Below are positions 48,570 through 59,974 of a DNA stretch of 64,000 nucleotides, in pieces. A model generated the notes under the pieces. That model saw only the letters and a list, made by a program, of their open reading frames with translations, did not search any database and was not told the origin of the DNA. Both the position numbers and the translations under genes were made by a program. The stretch is from Paracoccaceae bacterium (GTDB lineage Bacteria; Pseudomonadota; Alphaproteobacteria; Rhodobacterales; Rhodobacteraceae), in NCBI GenBank assembly GCA_016124615.1, contig WGNF01000002.1, forward strand, positions 1 to 64,000. The letters are read 5' to 3'. How positions within the stretch are numbered: the first letter of the stretch is position 1; each line of letters opens with the position of its first letter.

Positions 48570-49379
48570 GTGGACGAAACGCGGGGCCGCATCACGCGGG
48601 ACGGCATACGGATTTACGAGGCGGAGGATTTCGCCGGAATGCGCGCAGCCGGACGGGTTGCGGCACAGATCCTTGATGAGGTTGCGCCACTGGTGCAGGT
48701 CGGCGCCACCACCGAGGCGCTGGATGCGTTCATCGAGCAGCGCGTGGGCGAACTGGGCGCGGTTTCGGCGACCATCGGTTACAAGGGCTACAAGCACGCC
48801 TCGTGCATCTCGGTGAACCATGTCGTCTGCCACGGGATTCCGGGGCCGAAGGTGCTGAAGGACGGCGACATCCTGAACATCGACGTGACGGTGATCCTCG
48901 ATGGCTGGTTCGGCGATACCAGCCGGATGTATGTGGCCGGTGCGCTGGCGCGGAAATCGGAACGGCTGATTCAGGTCACGCATGACGCGCTGTTCAAGGG
49001 CATCGCGGCGGTGGCGCCCGGCAACACCTTCGGCGACATCGGTCATGCTATCCAGAGCTTCGTCGAAGCCAACCGGATGAGCGTGGTGCGCGATTTCTGT
49101 GGCCACGGGCTGGGGCGCGTTTTCCACGCGCCGCCGAACGTGCTGCACTACGGCCGCGCGGGCACTGGCCCGGTGCTGGAAGAGGGCATGATCTTCACCA
49201 TCGAACCGATGGTGAACCTCGGCCGCCCCGAAACCAAGGTGCTCGCCGACGACTGGACCGCCGTGACGCGCGACAAATCGCTGTCGGCACAGTTCGAGCA
49301 TTCGGTGGGTGTCACGGCAACGGGCTGCGAGATCTTCACGCTGTCGCCCGCGGGCAAGTTCCACCCGACCTGGGGCTGA
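48570..49379 (+). CDS. map: Type I methionine aminopeptidase (GTG start)
   Basis: IRIYEAEDFAGMRAAGRVAAQILDEVAPLV, GYKHASCISVNHVVCHGIPGPKVLKDGDILNIDVTVILDGWFGDTSRMY, FCGHGLGRVFHAPPNVLHYG. Confidence 0.96.
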   Translation: MDETRGRITRDGIRIYEAEDFAGMRAAGRVAAQILDEVAPLVQVGATTEALDAFIEQRVGELGAVSATIGYKGYKHASCISVNHVVCHGIPGPKVLKDGDILNIDVTVILDGWFGDTSRMYVAGALARKSERLIQVTHDALFKGIAAVAPGNTFGDIGHAIQSFVEANRMSVVRDFCGHGLGRVFHAPPNVLHYGRAGTGPVLEEGMIFTIEPMVNLGRPETKVLADDWTAVTRDKSLSAQFEHSVGVTATGCEIFTLSPAGKFHPTWG

Positions 49380-49382
49380 TCC

Positions 49383-49730
49383 TCAGTCTACCGGCCGGAT
49401 CAGCTTGCGTTCCAGCACGCGCAGCACCTGCGCCAGATCGTGGCCGCGGCGCAGCACCTGACCATCCTGTGCGATGACGGCATAAAGGCCCTGCTTCGCG
49501 CGCAGCTTCGGCCGCTTCTCGATCCGGTACAGCGGCACCTCGGCGGTGCGGCGGAAGACCGAGAACACCGCCACCTCGCGCAGGCAGGAAATGCCGTAGT
49601 CGCGCCATTCACCGGCGGCGACCATGCGGCCATAGACCGTCAGAATCGCACCAAGCTCGCGCCGGTCAAACGCGACCTGTTCGGGCACGGGGGCGTGCAG
49701 GGGCAGAAACGTCGGCGTCTGGACCGTCAT
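49383..49730 (-). CDS. DUF2794-type conserved protein
   Basis: VAFDRRELGAILTVYGRMVAAGEWRDYGISCLREVAVFSVFRRTAEVPLYRIEKRPKLRAKQGLYAVI. Confidence 0.85.
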   Translation of the reverse strand: MTVQTPTFLPLHAPVPEQVAFDRRELGAILTVYGRMVAAGEWRDYGISCLREVAVFSVFRRTAEVPLYRIEKRPKLRAKQGLYAVIAQDGQVLRRGHDLAQVLRVLERKLIRPVD

Positions 49731-49925
49731 TGTGACAGAGTGCCCGTGCCGTTGTCACAAATCAAGCCGCGCCGAGGTCTTGCCATGATCTGCCTTGAAA
49801 GTGCCCCGCCACCCCCGCAATTCCGCCCGGTTTGGCCGCCATACAGAAGGGATAGCGGGAAACGCTAACCCGGTGCCACAGTCAACAGCCCCCACCCAGT
49901 TGCGACACCGGGGCTTGAACGAGGG

Positions 49926-49953
49926 AACCTCCGTCCTCCGGGACGGAGGTTTT
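49926..49953. terminator. Rho-independent-type hairpin AACCTCCGTCC-TCCG-GGACGGAGGTTTT
   Basis: Strong GC stem with flanking A/T tract. Confidence 0.75.
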
Positions 49954-50101
49954 CGCGTTTGATCGGGACAATTCAACCTGTCAGAACCGGTCCCGCGCAA
50001 TGACATTCGCGTGACCCTTTCCGCCTGCGACGGTGGCGACCCTTTCGGCGTGCCCGCCCGTGGGTATAGTCCCGCCAGCGAAACCGCCCGGAGGCAGCCC
50101 G

Positions 50102-50536
50102 TTGAAACCGATCGCAAACACCCTTGCCCTGAGTCTGATGCTCGTCGCGGGGATCGCGCTTGCCAAGGAGGGCGTGAAGGATCCCGGCGTGAAGCTGCGC
50201 ATGGAAACGATGGATGCGATGGCGCTGAACCTGAAGCTTCTGGCCAACATGGCGGCGGGCAAGATGGACTTCAACGCGGGCGATGCCGACACCGCCAAGG
50301 CCGCCGTTCTGGCGGCGACAAAGAAGATCCCCGACGTCTTCAAGGGCCATGACGTCGACCCGGCCAGCGACGCGCTGCCGGTGGTCTGGACCCAGTGGGA
50401 CGACTTCACCAAGAAGGCCGACGCCACGCACATGGCGGTGGCGCTGATCGACACGGACACGCAGGATCAGCTCAAGACCAGCCTCGGGCAGGTGGCGCAG
50501 GCCTGCAAGACCTGCCACACCACCTACCGCAACTGA
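50102..50536 (+). CDS. c-type cytochrome (cytochrome c'-like), TTG start
   Basis: Signal peptide LALSLMLVAGIALA; C-terminal CKTCHTTYRN haem motif; SD cggagg upstream. Confidence 0.85.
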   Translation: MKPIANTLALSLMLVAGIALAKEGVKDPGVKLRMETMDAMALNLKLLANMAAGKMDFNAGDADTAKAAVLAATKKIPDVFKGHDVDPASDALPVVWTQWDDFTKKADATHMAVALIDTDTQDQLKTSLGQVAQACKTCHTTYRN

Positions 50537-50812
50537 TCAGCCACAGATCAGCTTGGTGATACGGTCGTATTGGTCGACCTGAACCAGCGTGCGCAGCGGG
50601 TTGCTGTCTGTCGGCATCGCATCGCCGGGGTGCATGATCCGGATCGGACCGTTCACAGCCATCGGGTCGATCCCGCCGAATGGCTGACCGGTCAGCTTGG
50701 TCAACGACGACATCCCGCAGGTGTCGGCGGCCGGGGTCTGGGTGGTGTCGGCAACGGCGACCTGCGCCGCAAAAGTCAGCGCGAAGGCGATGGCAAGGCG
50801 GGCGGGTTTCAT
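50537..50812 (-). CDS. I78-family peptidase-inhibitor-like small secreted protein
   Basis: Signal peptide; DTCGMSSLTKLTGQPF...PIRIMHPGDAMPTDSNPLRTLVQVDQYDRITKLICG. Confidence 0.8.
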   Translation of the reverse strand: MKPARLAIAFALTFAAQVAVADTTQTPAADTCGMSSLTKLTGQPFGGIDPMAVNGPIRIMHPGDAMPTDSNPLRTLVQVDQYDRITKLICG

Positions 50813-50994
50813 TGGTCGTCTCCCAAAATCCGCCCGCATTTACCGCCGCCTCTGTCGTCGCCGCAAGCCCCCTGCAAGCCGCACCCCCGGCAGCACCGCA
50901 CCGAATTCCATCACGTCGCAGAGAGCAGCCCCGGCGGTTGCATCGCCGACCGGTTTGCCGCAGTCTGCCGACGCAAAACTGGGGGAGGATGAAC

Positions 50995-52125
<1,131 letters not shown>

Positions 52126-52129
52126 GGTC

Positions 52130-52211
52130 CTAAGATCTGCTGCATCCATCAAGTCCAATTGGCTTGACCCATAGAGATCTTAGTGGTCTTATAAAGAAAA
52201 TACTAAGATCT
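52130..52211. promoter_or_regulatory. Three CTAAGATCT-type repeats (+,-,+) in promoter region of the AAA ATPase gene
   Basis: ctaagatct 52130..52138, agatcttag 52175..52183, ctaagatct 52203..52211; TTGACC near 52164 could be a -35. Confidence 0.6.
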
Positions 52212-52222
52212 GAAAGGCTTCT

Positions 52223-53416
52223 ATGGACCGCCTCCGCAACCCGTTTTCGCCAGGAGCCGGGACACCGCCTCCCAAGCTTGCTGGCCGCGAGGAACTCCTG
52301 ACGCGAACCGAAGTGACGCTCGGTCGTGTAAAGGCAGGTAGGCCTGCAAAATCCTTCATCGTGGTCGGCCTGCGCGGCGTCGGAAAGACTGTACTCCTAA
52401 ATGAGGTTTACCAAAAGGCGACAAGACTCGGCTACCAAGCAGTTCAAATCGAAGCGCATGAGAACAAAAGACTTCCGGCACTCTTGCTTCCGAAGCTTAG
52501 GCAAGTCCTTCTGAGTTTAGATAGGATTGCTAGGGCAAAAGAGTCCGGGAAACGAGCTCTAGGAGTATTGGCTGCTTTCGCTTCTGCATTGACTGCAAAG
52601 ATTGGGGACCTTGAGTTTTCGCTCTCGATAGAACCAGAGAGCGGAACCGCAGATAGTGGCGACCTTGAAAACGATCTCGCCGATCTCTTCGAAGCCATCG
52701 GCCGCGCTGCGAGTGACAAGGAAACGGCGGTCGCTTTGATCATAGACGAGTTACAATATCTCTCTGAAGATGAAATGAGCGCGTTGATCATGGCAATGCA
52801 TCGCGTCCAGCAACGACAACTGCCGCTTGTCCTCATTGGTGGCGGATTACCACAGATACTTGCGCTAGCTGGGAGATCAAAATCGTATGCGGAACGGCTT
52901 TTCGACTACCCGCGCGTCGATTCTCTGTCGGAGGTGGACGCCAGAGAAGCGCTCGTAGTGCCACTCGAAGAGGAAGAAGTCAAAATTGCAGAGGATGCTG
53001 TAGAGGAAATCATCAGACGCACAAAAGGTTACCCTTACTTCCTTCAGACATGGGGCCATTTCGCATGGAATACAGCACAAGAGGATAGAATTTCTGTTGA
53101 GGACGTTGCAGTTGCAACGCAACAGGCGCTTTCTAGTCTCGATGAAAGCTTCTTCCGCGTTCGATTTGATCGCCTGAGTGGTGCCGAGAAGGACTACCTT
53201 TTCGCAATGGCAGACCTTGGAGGCGGCCCGCACCGTTCGGGCGATATTGCATCAAAACTTGGGCGAAAGGTCGAAAGTGTGGCTCCAATCCGAAACTCTC
53301 TGATCAAGAAGGGGATGCTGTTCAGCCCCTCTCACGGCGACACCGCATTCACGGTACCAATGTTCGACGAATATTTGAAGCGCGTCGGCAACCCCTCACG
53401 AAAGTCCCCCCTCTGA
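52223..53416 (+). CDS. AAA-type ATP-binding protein (ORC/AAA_16-like)
   Basis: KSFIVVGLRGVGKTVLLNEVY (Walker A), VALIIDELQYLSEDE (Walker B), C-terminal winged-helix-like region; AT-richer than flanks. Confidence 0.85.
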   Translation: MDRLRNPFSPGAGTPPPKLAGREELLTRTEVTLGRVKAGRPAKSFIVVGLRGVGKTVLLNEVYQKATRLGYQAVQIEAHENKRLPALLLPKLRQVLLSLDRIARAKESGKRALGVLAAFASALTAKIGDLEFSLSIEPESGTADSGDLENDLADLFEAIGRAASDKETAVALIIDELQYLSEDEMSALIMAMHRVQQRQLPLVLIGGGLPQILALAGRSKSYAERLFDYPRVDSLSEVDAREALVVPLEEEEVKIAEDAVEEIIRRTKGYPYFLQTWGHFAWNTAQEDRISVEDVAVATQQALSSLDESFFRVRFDRLSGAEKDYLFAMADLGGGPHRSGDIASKLGRKVESVAPIRNSLIKKGMLFSPSHGDTAFTVPMFDEYLKRVGNPSRKSPL

Positions 53417-54150
53417 TGGCCCGCGCCGGCATTCCCCTTCTCGCCGTCTTGATCGACGCCGACAACTCCAGCCCGCAGTGGGCCGAGGCGATCTTTGAAG
53501 AGATCGCCAGCCTGGGCGAGGCGTCGGTGCGGCGCATCTATGGCGACTTCTCGCGGACCGCGCTGAAGGGCTGGTCGGACAAGCTGGCCAACCTTGGCCT
53601 TGTGCCGCACCACTCGCCGATGAACACGGTGGGCAAGAACGCGAGTGACATCGCGCTGGTGATCGACGCGATGGACCTGTTGCACTCGGGCCGATTCGAC
53701 GGCTTCGTGCTGGTGTCGTCCGACAGCGATTTCACCCGGCTGGCCAGCCGTGTCCGCGAGCAGGGGCTGGACGTCTACGGCATCGGCCAGCACAAGACGC
53801 CCGAGGCGTTCCGCAAGGCCTGCAAGCGGTTCATTTTCGTCGAAAACCTGATGGCCCCACCGGAGTCGGAAGAGCCCGAGGCGAAGGACCAGCACAAGGC
53901 CGAACCGGCCCCGAAGAAAGAGCCGCCGCACAAGGCGATTCCGCTGATTATCGGGGCGATGCGGGCGATTGGCGGCGACGACGAGTGGTATTCGCTGGGC
54001 CAGCTGGGCCAGTACATCACGCAGGCCAACCCCGAGTTCGACGCCCGCACCTACGGCAGCGCCAAGCTCAGCGACCTGATCCGCAAGACCGGCCGGTTCG
54101 AGGTGAAACAGGGCAGCGGCAATCACCTTCTGGTGCGCGACAAGGCGTAA
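53416..54150 (+). CDS. NYN-domain RNase-like protein with OST-HTH/LOTUS domain
   Basis: LLAVLIDADNSSPQWAEAIFEEIASLGEASVRRIYGDF, KNASDIALVIDAMDLLHSGRFDGFVLVSSDSDFTRLASRVREQG; C-terminal LOTUS-like segment. Confidence 0.92.
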   Translation: MARAGIPLLAVLIDADNSSPQWAEAIFEEIASLGEASVRRIYGDFSRTALKGWSDKLANLGLVPHHSPMNTVGKNASDIALVIDAMDLLHSGRFDGFVLVSSDSDFTRLASRVREQGLDVYGIGQHKTPEAFRKACKRFIFVENLMAPPESEEPEAKDQHKAEPAPKKEPPHKAIPLIIGAMRAIGGDDEWYSLGQLGQYITQANPEFDARTYGSAKLSDLIRKTGRFEVKQGSGNHLLVRDKA

Positions 54151-54309
54151 GCTTGACCTGACGTCGCGGCGCATTGAGATTTCAGGGGTCGAGTGCTACA
54201 TTGAAGATTACCCAGCGCCGGGGTTCAGACGGCGCGCGTGACGGAGGACGATGTCCTGTCTCAGACAATGCCCGCAGCAGGCACAAATGTTGCACCGAGG
54301 GCGCCAGTG

Positions 54310-54669
54310 ATGGCGCAAAGCGAATCCCCCTCCAGTCAGGAGCTCTTGGATCGCATCCTCGCCTCTCTCGACGATGACAAGGCGGAAGACGTAGTCACGA
54401 TCGACCTTCGCGGTCGCTCGGATGTCGCCGATTACATGGTCGTCTGCTCCGGGCGGTCCACCCGTCAGGTCAGCGCTATCGCTGACAAGCTCGTCGACCG
54501 GCTGAAGACCGAGGCGGGCTGCGCCTCGAAGATCGAGGGCAAGGAAACCGGCGACTGGGTGCTGATCGACACGGGCGATGTCATCGTCCACGTCTTCCGC
54601 CCCGAAGTGCGCGAATTCTACCAGCTCGAAAAGATGTGGATGCCCAGCCCGCGAGCCACGCAGGCCTGA
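54310..54669 (+). CDS. rsfS: Ribosome silencing factor
   Basis: LLDRILASLDDDKAEDVVTIDLRGRSDVADYMVVCSGRSTRQVSAIADKLVDRLK...; a GTG start at 54238 is also possible. Confidence 0.93.
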   Translation: MAQSESPSSQELLDRILASLDDDKAEDVVTIDLRGRSDVADYMVVCSGRSTRQVSAIADKLVDRLKTEAGCASKIEGKETGDWVLIDTGDVIVHVFRPEVREFYQLEKMWMPSPRATQA

Positions 54670-55140
54670 ATGCGGGTGCATATCTGCGCCGTGGGGCGGC
54701 TGCGCGCCGGCCCCGAGCGCGAGTTGATCGACGACTATCTGACACGGTTCGACCGGACCGGGCGGCCCTTGGGGCTTGGCCCGGCGGCCGTCGTCGAGGT
54801 CGAAGACCGCAAGGGCGGCGGCATGGCGGCCGAGGCCGAGTTGCTGGAACGCGCGGTGCCGGGCGGCGCGATGGTGGCCGTGCTGGACGAACGCGGCAAG
54901 CTGATGACCTCGCCCGAATTCGCGGCGGAACTGGCGCGCTGGCGCGATGCAGGGCGGCAGGACGTTGCCTTTGTCATCGGCGGCGCCGACGGCATCGCGC
55001 CCACGTTGCGTGAAAAGGCCGGGTTTGCACTGTCGTTCGGCCGCATGGTCTGGCCGCACATGCTGGCCCGCGCGATGCTGGCCGAACAGCTTTACCGCGC
55101 CGCCTCGATCCTGTCGGGCAGCCCCTATCACCGGGTCTGA
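54670..55140 (+). CDS. rlmH: 23S rRNA (pseudouridine1915-N3)-methyltransferase
   Basis: VAVLDERGKLMTSPEFAAELARWRDAGRQDVAFVIGGADGI, ALSFGRMVWPHMLARAMLAEQLYRAASILSGSPYHRV. Confidence 0.96.
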   Translation: MRVHICAVGRLRAGPERELIDDYLTRFDRTGRPLGLGPAAVVEVEDRKGGGMAAEAELLERAVPGGAMVAVLDERGKLMTSPEFAAELARWRDAGRQDVAFVIGGADGIAPTLREKAGFALSFGRMVWPHMLARAMLAEQLYRAASILSGSPYHRV

Positions 55141-55148
55141 GGCCCGCG

Positions 55149-55865
55149 ATGAAGGAAAGCGACCTTTACCCGCCGCTGAAGACCTATCTTGAAGCGCAGG
55201 GCTATGAGGTGAAGGCCGAAATCGGCGCCTGCGACCTGATGGCCCGGCGGGGCGACGAGCCGCCGGTGATCGTCGAGATGAAGCTGACGTTTTCGCTGGC
55301 GCTGGTGATGCAGGGCGTCGCGCGGCAGGCGATGTTCGACCATGTCTATCTCGCCGTGCCGGTCTCGGCCGAACGGGGCTGGAAACTGCGCTATCGGGAT
55401 ATCATCAGGCTCTGTCGCCGCCTTGGCCTTGGCCTGCTGGCGGTGCGCACCGGCGAGGGTGCGGGGGTGGAGGCGCATCTGGACCCCGGCCCCTATGCGC
55501 CGCGCAAGAACCTGGCGCAGGCCGGGCGGCTGTTGCGAGAGTTCGATCGTCGGGTGGGCGATCCCAACCTTGGCGGCGTCACTGGCGTGACGCGGATGAC
55601 GGCCTACCGGCAGGATGCGCTGCGCTGCGCGATGATCCTTGAAACGGCGGGGCCCGCGCGGGCGGCGGTGGTCGCGAAGGCCAGCGGCGTAGCGCGGGCC
55701 GGAACGCTCATGCGCGACGACCACTATGGCTGGTTCGAACGGGTGGCACGCGGCACCTATGCGCTGACCCCGAAGGGCGTGACGGCGCTGATCGGGGCCC
55801 ACCGCGCGACGCTGGGCGCCCTGATCGCGACACCGTCGGTTGCCCTGCCGCCCGACCCGGCGTAG
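55149..55865 (+). CDS. DUF2161-type putative phosphodiesterase
   Basis: MKESDLYPPLKTYLEAQGYEVKAEIGACDLMARRGDEPPVIVEMKLTFSLALVMQGVARQAMFDHVYLAVP. Confidence 0.85.
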   Translation: MKESDLYPPLKTYLEAQGYEVKAEIGACDLMARRGDEPPVIVEMKLTFSLALVMQGVARQAMFDHVYLAVPVSAERGWKLRYRDIIRLCRRLGLGLLAVRTGEGAGVEAHLDPGPYAPRKNLAQAGRLLREFDRRVGDPNLGGVTGVTRMTAYRQDALRCAMILETAGPARAAVVAKASGVARAGTLMRDDHYGWFERVARGTYALTPKGVTALIGAHRATLGALIATPSVALPPDPA

Positions 55866-55895
55866 AAACGCGGCACCGCAGCGCAGGAGCGACCG

Positions 55896-57416
55896 ATGCC
55901 CCATCCCAAGCCCGTCGTTCTTTGCATCCTCGACGGCTGGGGGATCAACCCCGACACCAGCGCCAACGCGCCGGTGCTGGCCGATACGCCCACCTTCGAC
56001 CGGCTGATGGCGACCTGCCCGAATGCGACGCTGATCACCTGCGGCCCCGATGTGGGGCTGCCGACCGGGCAGATGGGCAACTCGGAAGTCGGCCACATGA
56101 ACATCGGCGCCGGCCGCGTGGTGGCGATGGATCTGGGCCAGATCGACCTTGCCATCGAGGATGGATCGTTCGTCAAGAACGCGGCGCTGCTCGCCTTCAT
56201 CGATGCGTTGAAGAAAACCGGTGGCACCGCGCATCTGATGGGCGTGGTATCGAACGGCGGGGTGCATGGCCACATCACCCACCTGCTGGCGGCGGTGAAT
56301 GCCATCGTAGGCGCCGACGTGCCGGTGGTGGTGCATGCGATCACCGACGGGCGCGACGTGCCGCCAACCTCGGGCGCCGGGTTCGTGGCGGACCTCGTGG
56401 CGAAGCTGCCCAAGGGCGCGCGCGTCGGCACCGTCATCGGCCGCTACTACGCGATGGACCGCGACAACCGCTGGGACCGGGTCGGCCGCGCCTACAACGC
56501 CATGATCCGCGCCGAGGGTGACACCGCCCCCGACGCCAGCGCCGCCGTGCAAGCCGCCTACGGGCGGGGCGAGACCGACGAGTTCATCGCCCCCACCGTG
56601 ATCGCGGGCTACGGCGGCGCGAAGGACGGCGACGGCTTCTTCTGCCTGAACTTCCGTGCCGACCGGGCGCGGGAAATCCTGCTGGCAATCGGCCGGCCCG
56701 GCTTTGACCGCTTCGATACCGGGCCGCGGCCGAACTGGGCCAAACTGCTGGGCATGGTCGATTACTCGACGATTCACGACACCTTCATGACTGCGGCCTA
56801 TCCCAAGCAAGTGGTGGTGAATACCTTGGCGGAATGGGTTGCGGGTCATGGTCTGAAGCAGTTCCACATCGCCGAGACCGAGAAATATCCCCATGTCACC
56901 TTCTTCCTGAACGGCGGCAAAGAGACCCCCGAGGAAGGCGAGGTCCGCTACATGGCGCCCTCGCCCAAGGTCGCGACCTACGACCTGCAACCCGAGATGT
57001 CGTCGGTCGAGGTGACCGATCACCTCGTCGAGGCGATCCACGGCGGCTATGACCTGATCGTGGTGAACTACGCCAACCCCGACATGGTGGGCCACACCGG
57101 CAGCTTGCCCGCCGCCATCAAGGCCTGCGAGGCGGTCGATCGCGGCCTGACCCGCGTGGTCGAGGCGCTGACGCAGGAAGGCGGCGCGATGATCGTGACC
57201 GCCGACCACGGCAATTGCGAAACGATGGTGGATCCGGTGACGGGCGGGCCGCACACCTCGCACACCACCAACCCGGTGCCGGTGATCCTTGTCGGCGGGC
57301 CTCAGGGCGCGCGGCTGCACAAGGGGCGGCTCGCCGACCTTGCGCCGACGCTGCTGGACCTGATGCAGATCACCCCGCCGCCCGAGATGACCGGGAAGAG
57401 CCTGATCGACAGATGA
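55896..57416 (+). CDS. gpmI: 2,3-bisphosphoglycerate-independent phosphoglycerate mutase
   Basis: PVVLCILDGWGINPDTSANAPVLADTPTFDRL, GQMGNSEVGHMNIGAGRVV, HAITDGRDVPPTSG, VTADHGNCETMVDP. Confidence 0.97.
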   Translation: MPHPKPVVLCILDGWGINPDTSANAPVLADTPTFDRLMATCPNATLITCGPDVGLPTGQMGNSEVGHMNIGAGRVVAMDLGQIDLAIEDGSFVKNAALLAFIDALKKTGGTAHLMGVVSNGGVHGHITHLLAAVNAIVGADVPVVVHAITDGRDVPPTSGAGFVADLVAKLPKGARVGTVIGRYYAMDRDNRWDRVGRAYNAMIRAEGDTAPDASAAVQAAYGRGETDEFIAPTVIAGYGGAKDGDGFFCLNFRADRAREILLAIGRPGFDRFDTGPRPNWAKLLGMVDYSTIHDTFMTAAYPKQVVVNTLAEWVAGHGLKQFHIAETEKYPHVTFFLNGGKETPEEGEVRYMAPSPKVATYDLQPEMSSVEVTDHLVEAIHGGYDLIVVNYANPDMVGHTGSLPAAIKACEAVDRGLTRVVEALTQEGGAMIVTADHGNCETMVDPVTGGPHTSHTTNPVPVILVGGPQGARLHKGRLADLAPTLLDLMQITPPPEMTGKSLIDR

Positions 57417-58558
57417 TCCGTCGCCTCGGCCCGATCCTTGCGCTGCTGGTGCTGGCGGCGGCGCCGCTGCACGCGGCCGACGATGCCGCGGCGCAGGCGC
57501 GGGCGGCGGCGGCGGCGCTGAAGACGGCAATCGCCGGACTCGACGCTGCCAAGGGCGCGAAAGACCGCGTGGCGGCGCTGACCACGACCATCGAGGCCTA
57601 TGAGGCCGGGCTGTCGGCGCTACGCGACGGGCTGCGCCGCGTCACCTTCCGCGAAGACGCGCTGAAGACGCAGCTGAACGCCAAGCGCGACCGGATCTCG
57701 CGCCTGCTGGGGGTGCTGTCGTCGATCGGGCGCACGCCGGGGCCGCTGATCCTGTTGAACCCCGACGGGCCGCTGGGCACGGTGCGGTCTGGTATGATCG
57801 TGTCCGACGTCACCCCGGCGCTGCAGGCCGAGGCCGAGGCGTTGCGGGTGAAGCTGCAGGAAATCGCCGACCTGCGCGCCTCGCAACAGGCGGCGGCCGA
57901 TACGCTGCGGATCGGCCTGAAATCGGTCGAGGCGGCGCGGATCGAGCTCAGCCAGGCCATCTCTGACCGCACCGATCTGCCGAAGCATTTCACCGAAAGC
58001 CCGGCGGAGCTGGCGCAGGTGGCGCAAAGCATCAAGACGCTGGGCGATTTCGCCGATGTCCTGTCGGACCGGCGGATGGCGCAGGGCGACCTCACGCGCG
58101 ATTTCGCCAGCGCCAAGGGCAACCTGCCCTGGCCGGTGCAGGGCACCATCCTGCACCACGCGGGCGAAGCCGACGCCGCCGGCATCGCCCGGCCGGGTCT
58201 GGTGATCGCGACCCGGCCGCGCGCGCTGGTGACAACGCCCTGGGCGGCCACGATCCGCTACCGCGGCCCGCTGCTCGACTACGGAAATGTGATGATTCTG
58301 GAGCCGGGCGGGGGCTATCTGATCATCCTTGCCGGGCTGGATGTCGTATACGGAACCGTCGGCGATGTGATTGCGGCGGGAACGCCGGTCGGGTTGATGG
58401 GTGGGAACGATGCCAATCCGGCCGAGTTCCTGGCCAGCGTCGAAGATGGCGGTGGCGCAGGTGCCACGGAAACGCTTTATATGGAACTCAGACAGGGAGC
58501 CAAGCCCATCGACCCCGAAGGTTGGTTCGCAAAGGCAAAGGATAGGACGACGCCATGA
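57413..58558 (+). CDS. EnvC-like murein hydrolase activator (M23 family)
   Basis: Signal peptide, coiled coil; NLPWPVQGTILHHAGEAD..., YGNVMILEPGGGYLIILAGLDVVYGTVGDVIAAGTPVGLMG. Confidence 0.9.
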   Translation: MIRRLGPILALLVLAAAPLHAADDAAAQARAAAAALKTAIAGLDAAKGAKDRVAALTTTIEAYEAGLSALRDGLRRVTFREDALKTQLNAKRDRISRLLGVLSSIGRTPGPLILLNPDGPLGTVRSGMIVSDVTPALQAEAEALRVKLQEIADLRASQQAAADTLRIGLKSVEAARIELSQAISDRTDLPKHFTESPAELAQVAQSIKTLGDFADVLSDRRMAQGDLTRDFASAKGNLPWPVQGTILHHAGEADAAGIARPGLVIATRPRALVTTPWAATIRYRGPLLDYGNVMILEPGGGYLIILAGLDVVYGTVGDVIAAGTPVGLMGGNDANPAEFLASVEDGGGAGATETLYMELRQGAKPIDPEGWFAKAKDRTTP

Positions 58559-59937
58559 GGAAATTCGTGATGGCCGCCGTTGGCGGAACGCTGGCCGGGC
58601 TGCTGGTGACGACGCAGATCGCCGGGCCGCTGCTGGCGGAAACCACCAAGCAGGACGCATCCATCTATCAACAGCTTGACCTGTTCGGCACCGTGTTCGA
58701 ACGGATCCGGTCGCAATATGTCGAACCCGTCGATGCCTCCAAGCTGATCGAGGCGGCGATCAACGGGATGCTGACCTCGCTCGACCCGCATTCCAGCTAC
58801 ATGAACGCCAAGGACTACGCCGCGATGCAGGTGCAGACCAAAGGCGAGTTCGGCGGCCTCGGCATCGAGGTGACGATGGATCAGGGCTACATCAAGGTCG
58901 TCTCGCCGATCGACGGCACACCGGCGGCGGCGGCAGGCATCCAGCCCGGCGACTACATCATCAAGGTCAACGACAGTTCCGTGATGGGCATGACGCTGGA
59001 TCAGGCGGTCGATGCGATGCGCGGCCCGGTCGGATCCGAGATCAAGATCCAGATCCTGCGCAAGGACGTGAAGGATCCCTTCGATGTCACGCTGGTGCGC
59101 GACACCATCAAGCTGACCGCCGCCAAGGGCTATCTGGAAGGCAACACGGTCGTGCTGCGCCTGACCACCTTCAACGACCAGACCTATGACGACATGGCCG
59201 ACGGGCTGAAGAAATCGCTCGAACAGGCGGGCGGGCTCGACAAGATCAACGGCGTGGTGATCGACCTGCGCAACAACCCCGGCGGGCTTCTGACCCAGGC
59301 GATCAAGGTGGCCGACGCCTTCATCGACCAGGGCGAGATCGTCTCGACCCGGGGCCGCAATCCCGGCGACGGCGAACGCTTCAACGCGACGCCCGGCGAT
59401 CTGGTCAACGGCAAGCCAGTCGTGGTGCTGATCAACGGCGGTTCGGCCTCGGCCTCGGAAATCGTCACCGGCGCCTTGCAGGACCATCACCGCGCCATCG
59501 TCATCGGCACCAAGAGCTTCGGCAAGGGCTCGGTGCAGACGATCATCCCGATCAAGGGCGACGGCGCGATGCGGCTGACCACGGCGCGCTACTACACGCC
59601 CTCGGGCCGCTCGATCCAGGCGCTGGGGATCTCGCCCGATATCGTCGTGCCGCAGGAAACCGCCAAGCCGCTGGATGCCGCCCAGCAAAGCAACCAGTCG
59701 ACCTCGGAAGCCGATCTGAAGGGCATCCTGTCGAACGACTCGATGACCGACGCCGAGAAGAAGCAATACGAGGCCGAACAGAAGGCCGCCGCCGATGCCG
59801 CCAAGCTGCGCGACAGCGACTTCCAGCTGGCCTATGCGGTCGACCTGCTGCACGGCCTGTCGGTGGTGAACACGGCCGCGGCTGCCCCGGCACCGGCGGC
59901 ACCGGCCCCCGCGGCTGCGGCGCCGGCCGGCAACTGA
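58555..59937 (+). CDS. ctpA: S41-family carboxyl-terminal processing peptidase
   Basis: [89 protein letters not shown]. Confidence 0.95.
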   Translation: MRKFVMAAVGGTLAGLLVTTQIAGPLLAETTKQDASIYQQLDLFGTVFERIRSQYVEPVDASKLIEAAINGMLTSLDPHSSYMNAKDYAAMQVQTKGEFGGLGIEVTMDQGYIKVVSPIDGTPAAAAGIQPGDYIIKVNDSSVMGMTLDQAVDAMRGPVGSEIKIQILRKDVKDPFDVTLVRDTIKLTAAKGYLEGNTVVLRLTTFNDQTYDDMADGLKKSLEQAGGLDKINGVVIDLRNNPGGLLTQAIKVADAFIDQGEIVSTRGRNPGDGERFNATPGDLVNGKPVVVLINGGSASASEIVTGALQDHHRAIVIGTKSFGKGSVQTIIPIKGDGAMRLTTARYYTPSGRSIQALGISPDIVVPQETAKPLDAAQQSNQSTSEADLKGILSNDSMTDAEKKQYEAEQKAAADAAKLRDSDFQLAYAVDLLHGLSVVNTAAAAPAPAAPAPAAAAPAGN

Positions 59938-59943
59938 TGGAAA

Positions 59944-59965
59944 GGGGCCGGGTTCGCCCGGCCCC
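59944..59965. terminator. Stem-loop GGGGCCGGG-TTCG-CCCGGCCCC between ctpA and rppH
   Basis: Perfect 9-bp stem with UUCG tetraloop; ends 9 bp before the rppH ATG; no strong U tail. Confidence 0.6.
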
Positions 59966-59974
59966 GTTGATCCG

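Noticed and set aside
55128-57530. 800-aa minus-strand ORF
   Set aside because: Antisense to DUF2161 and gpmI; low-complexity His/Arg/Gly/Val composition; spurious.
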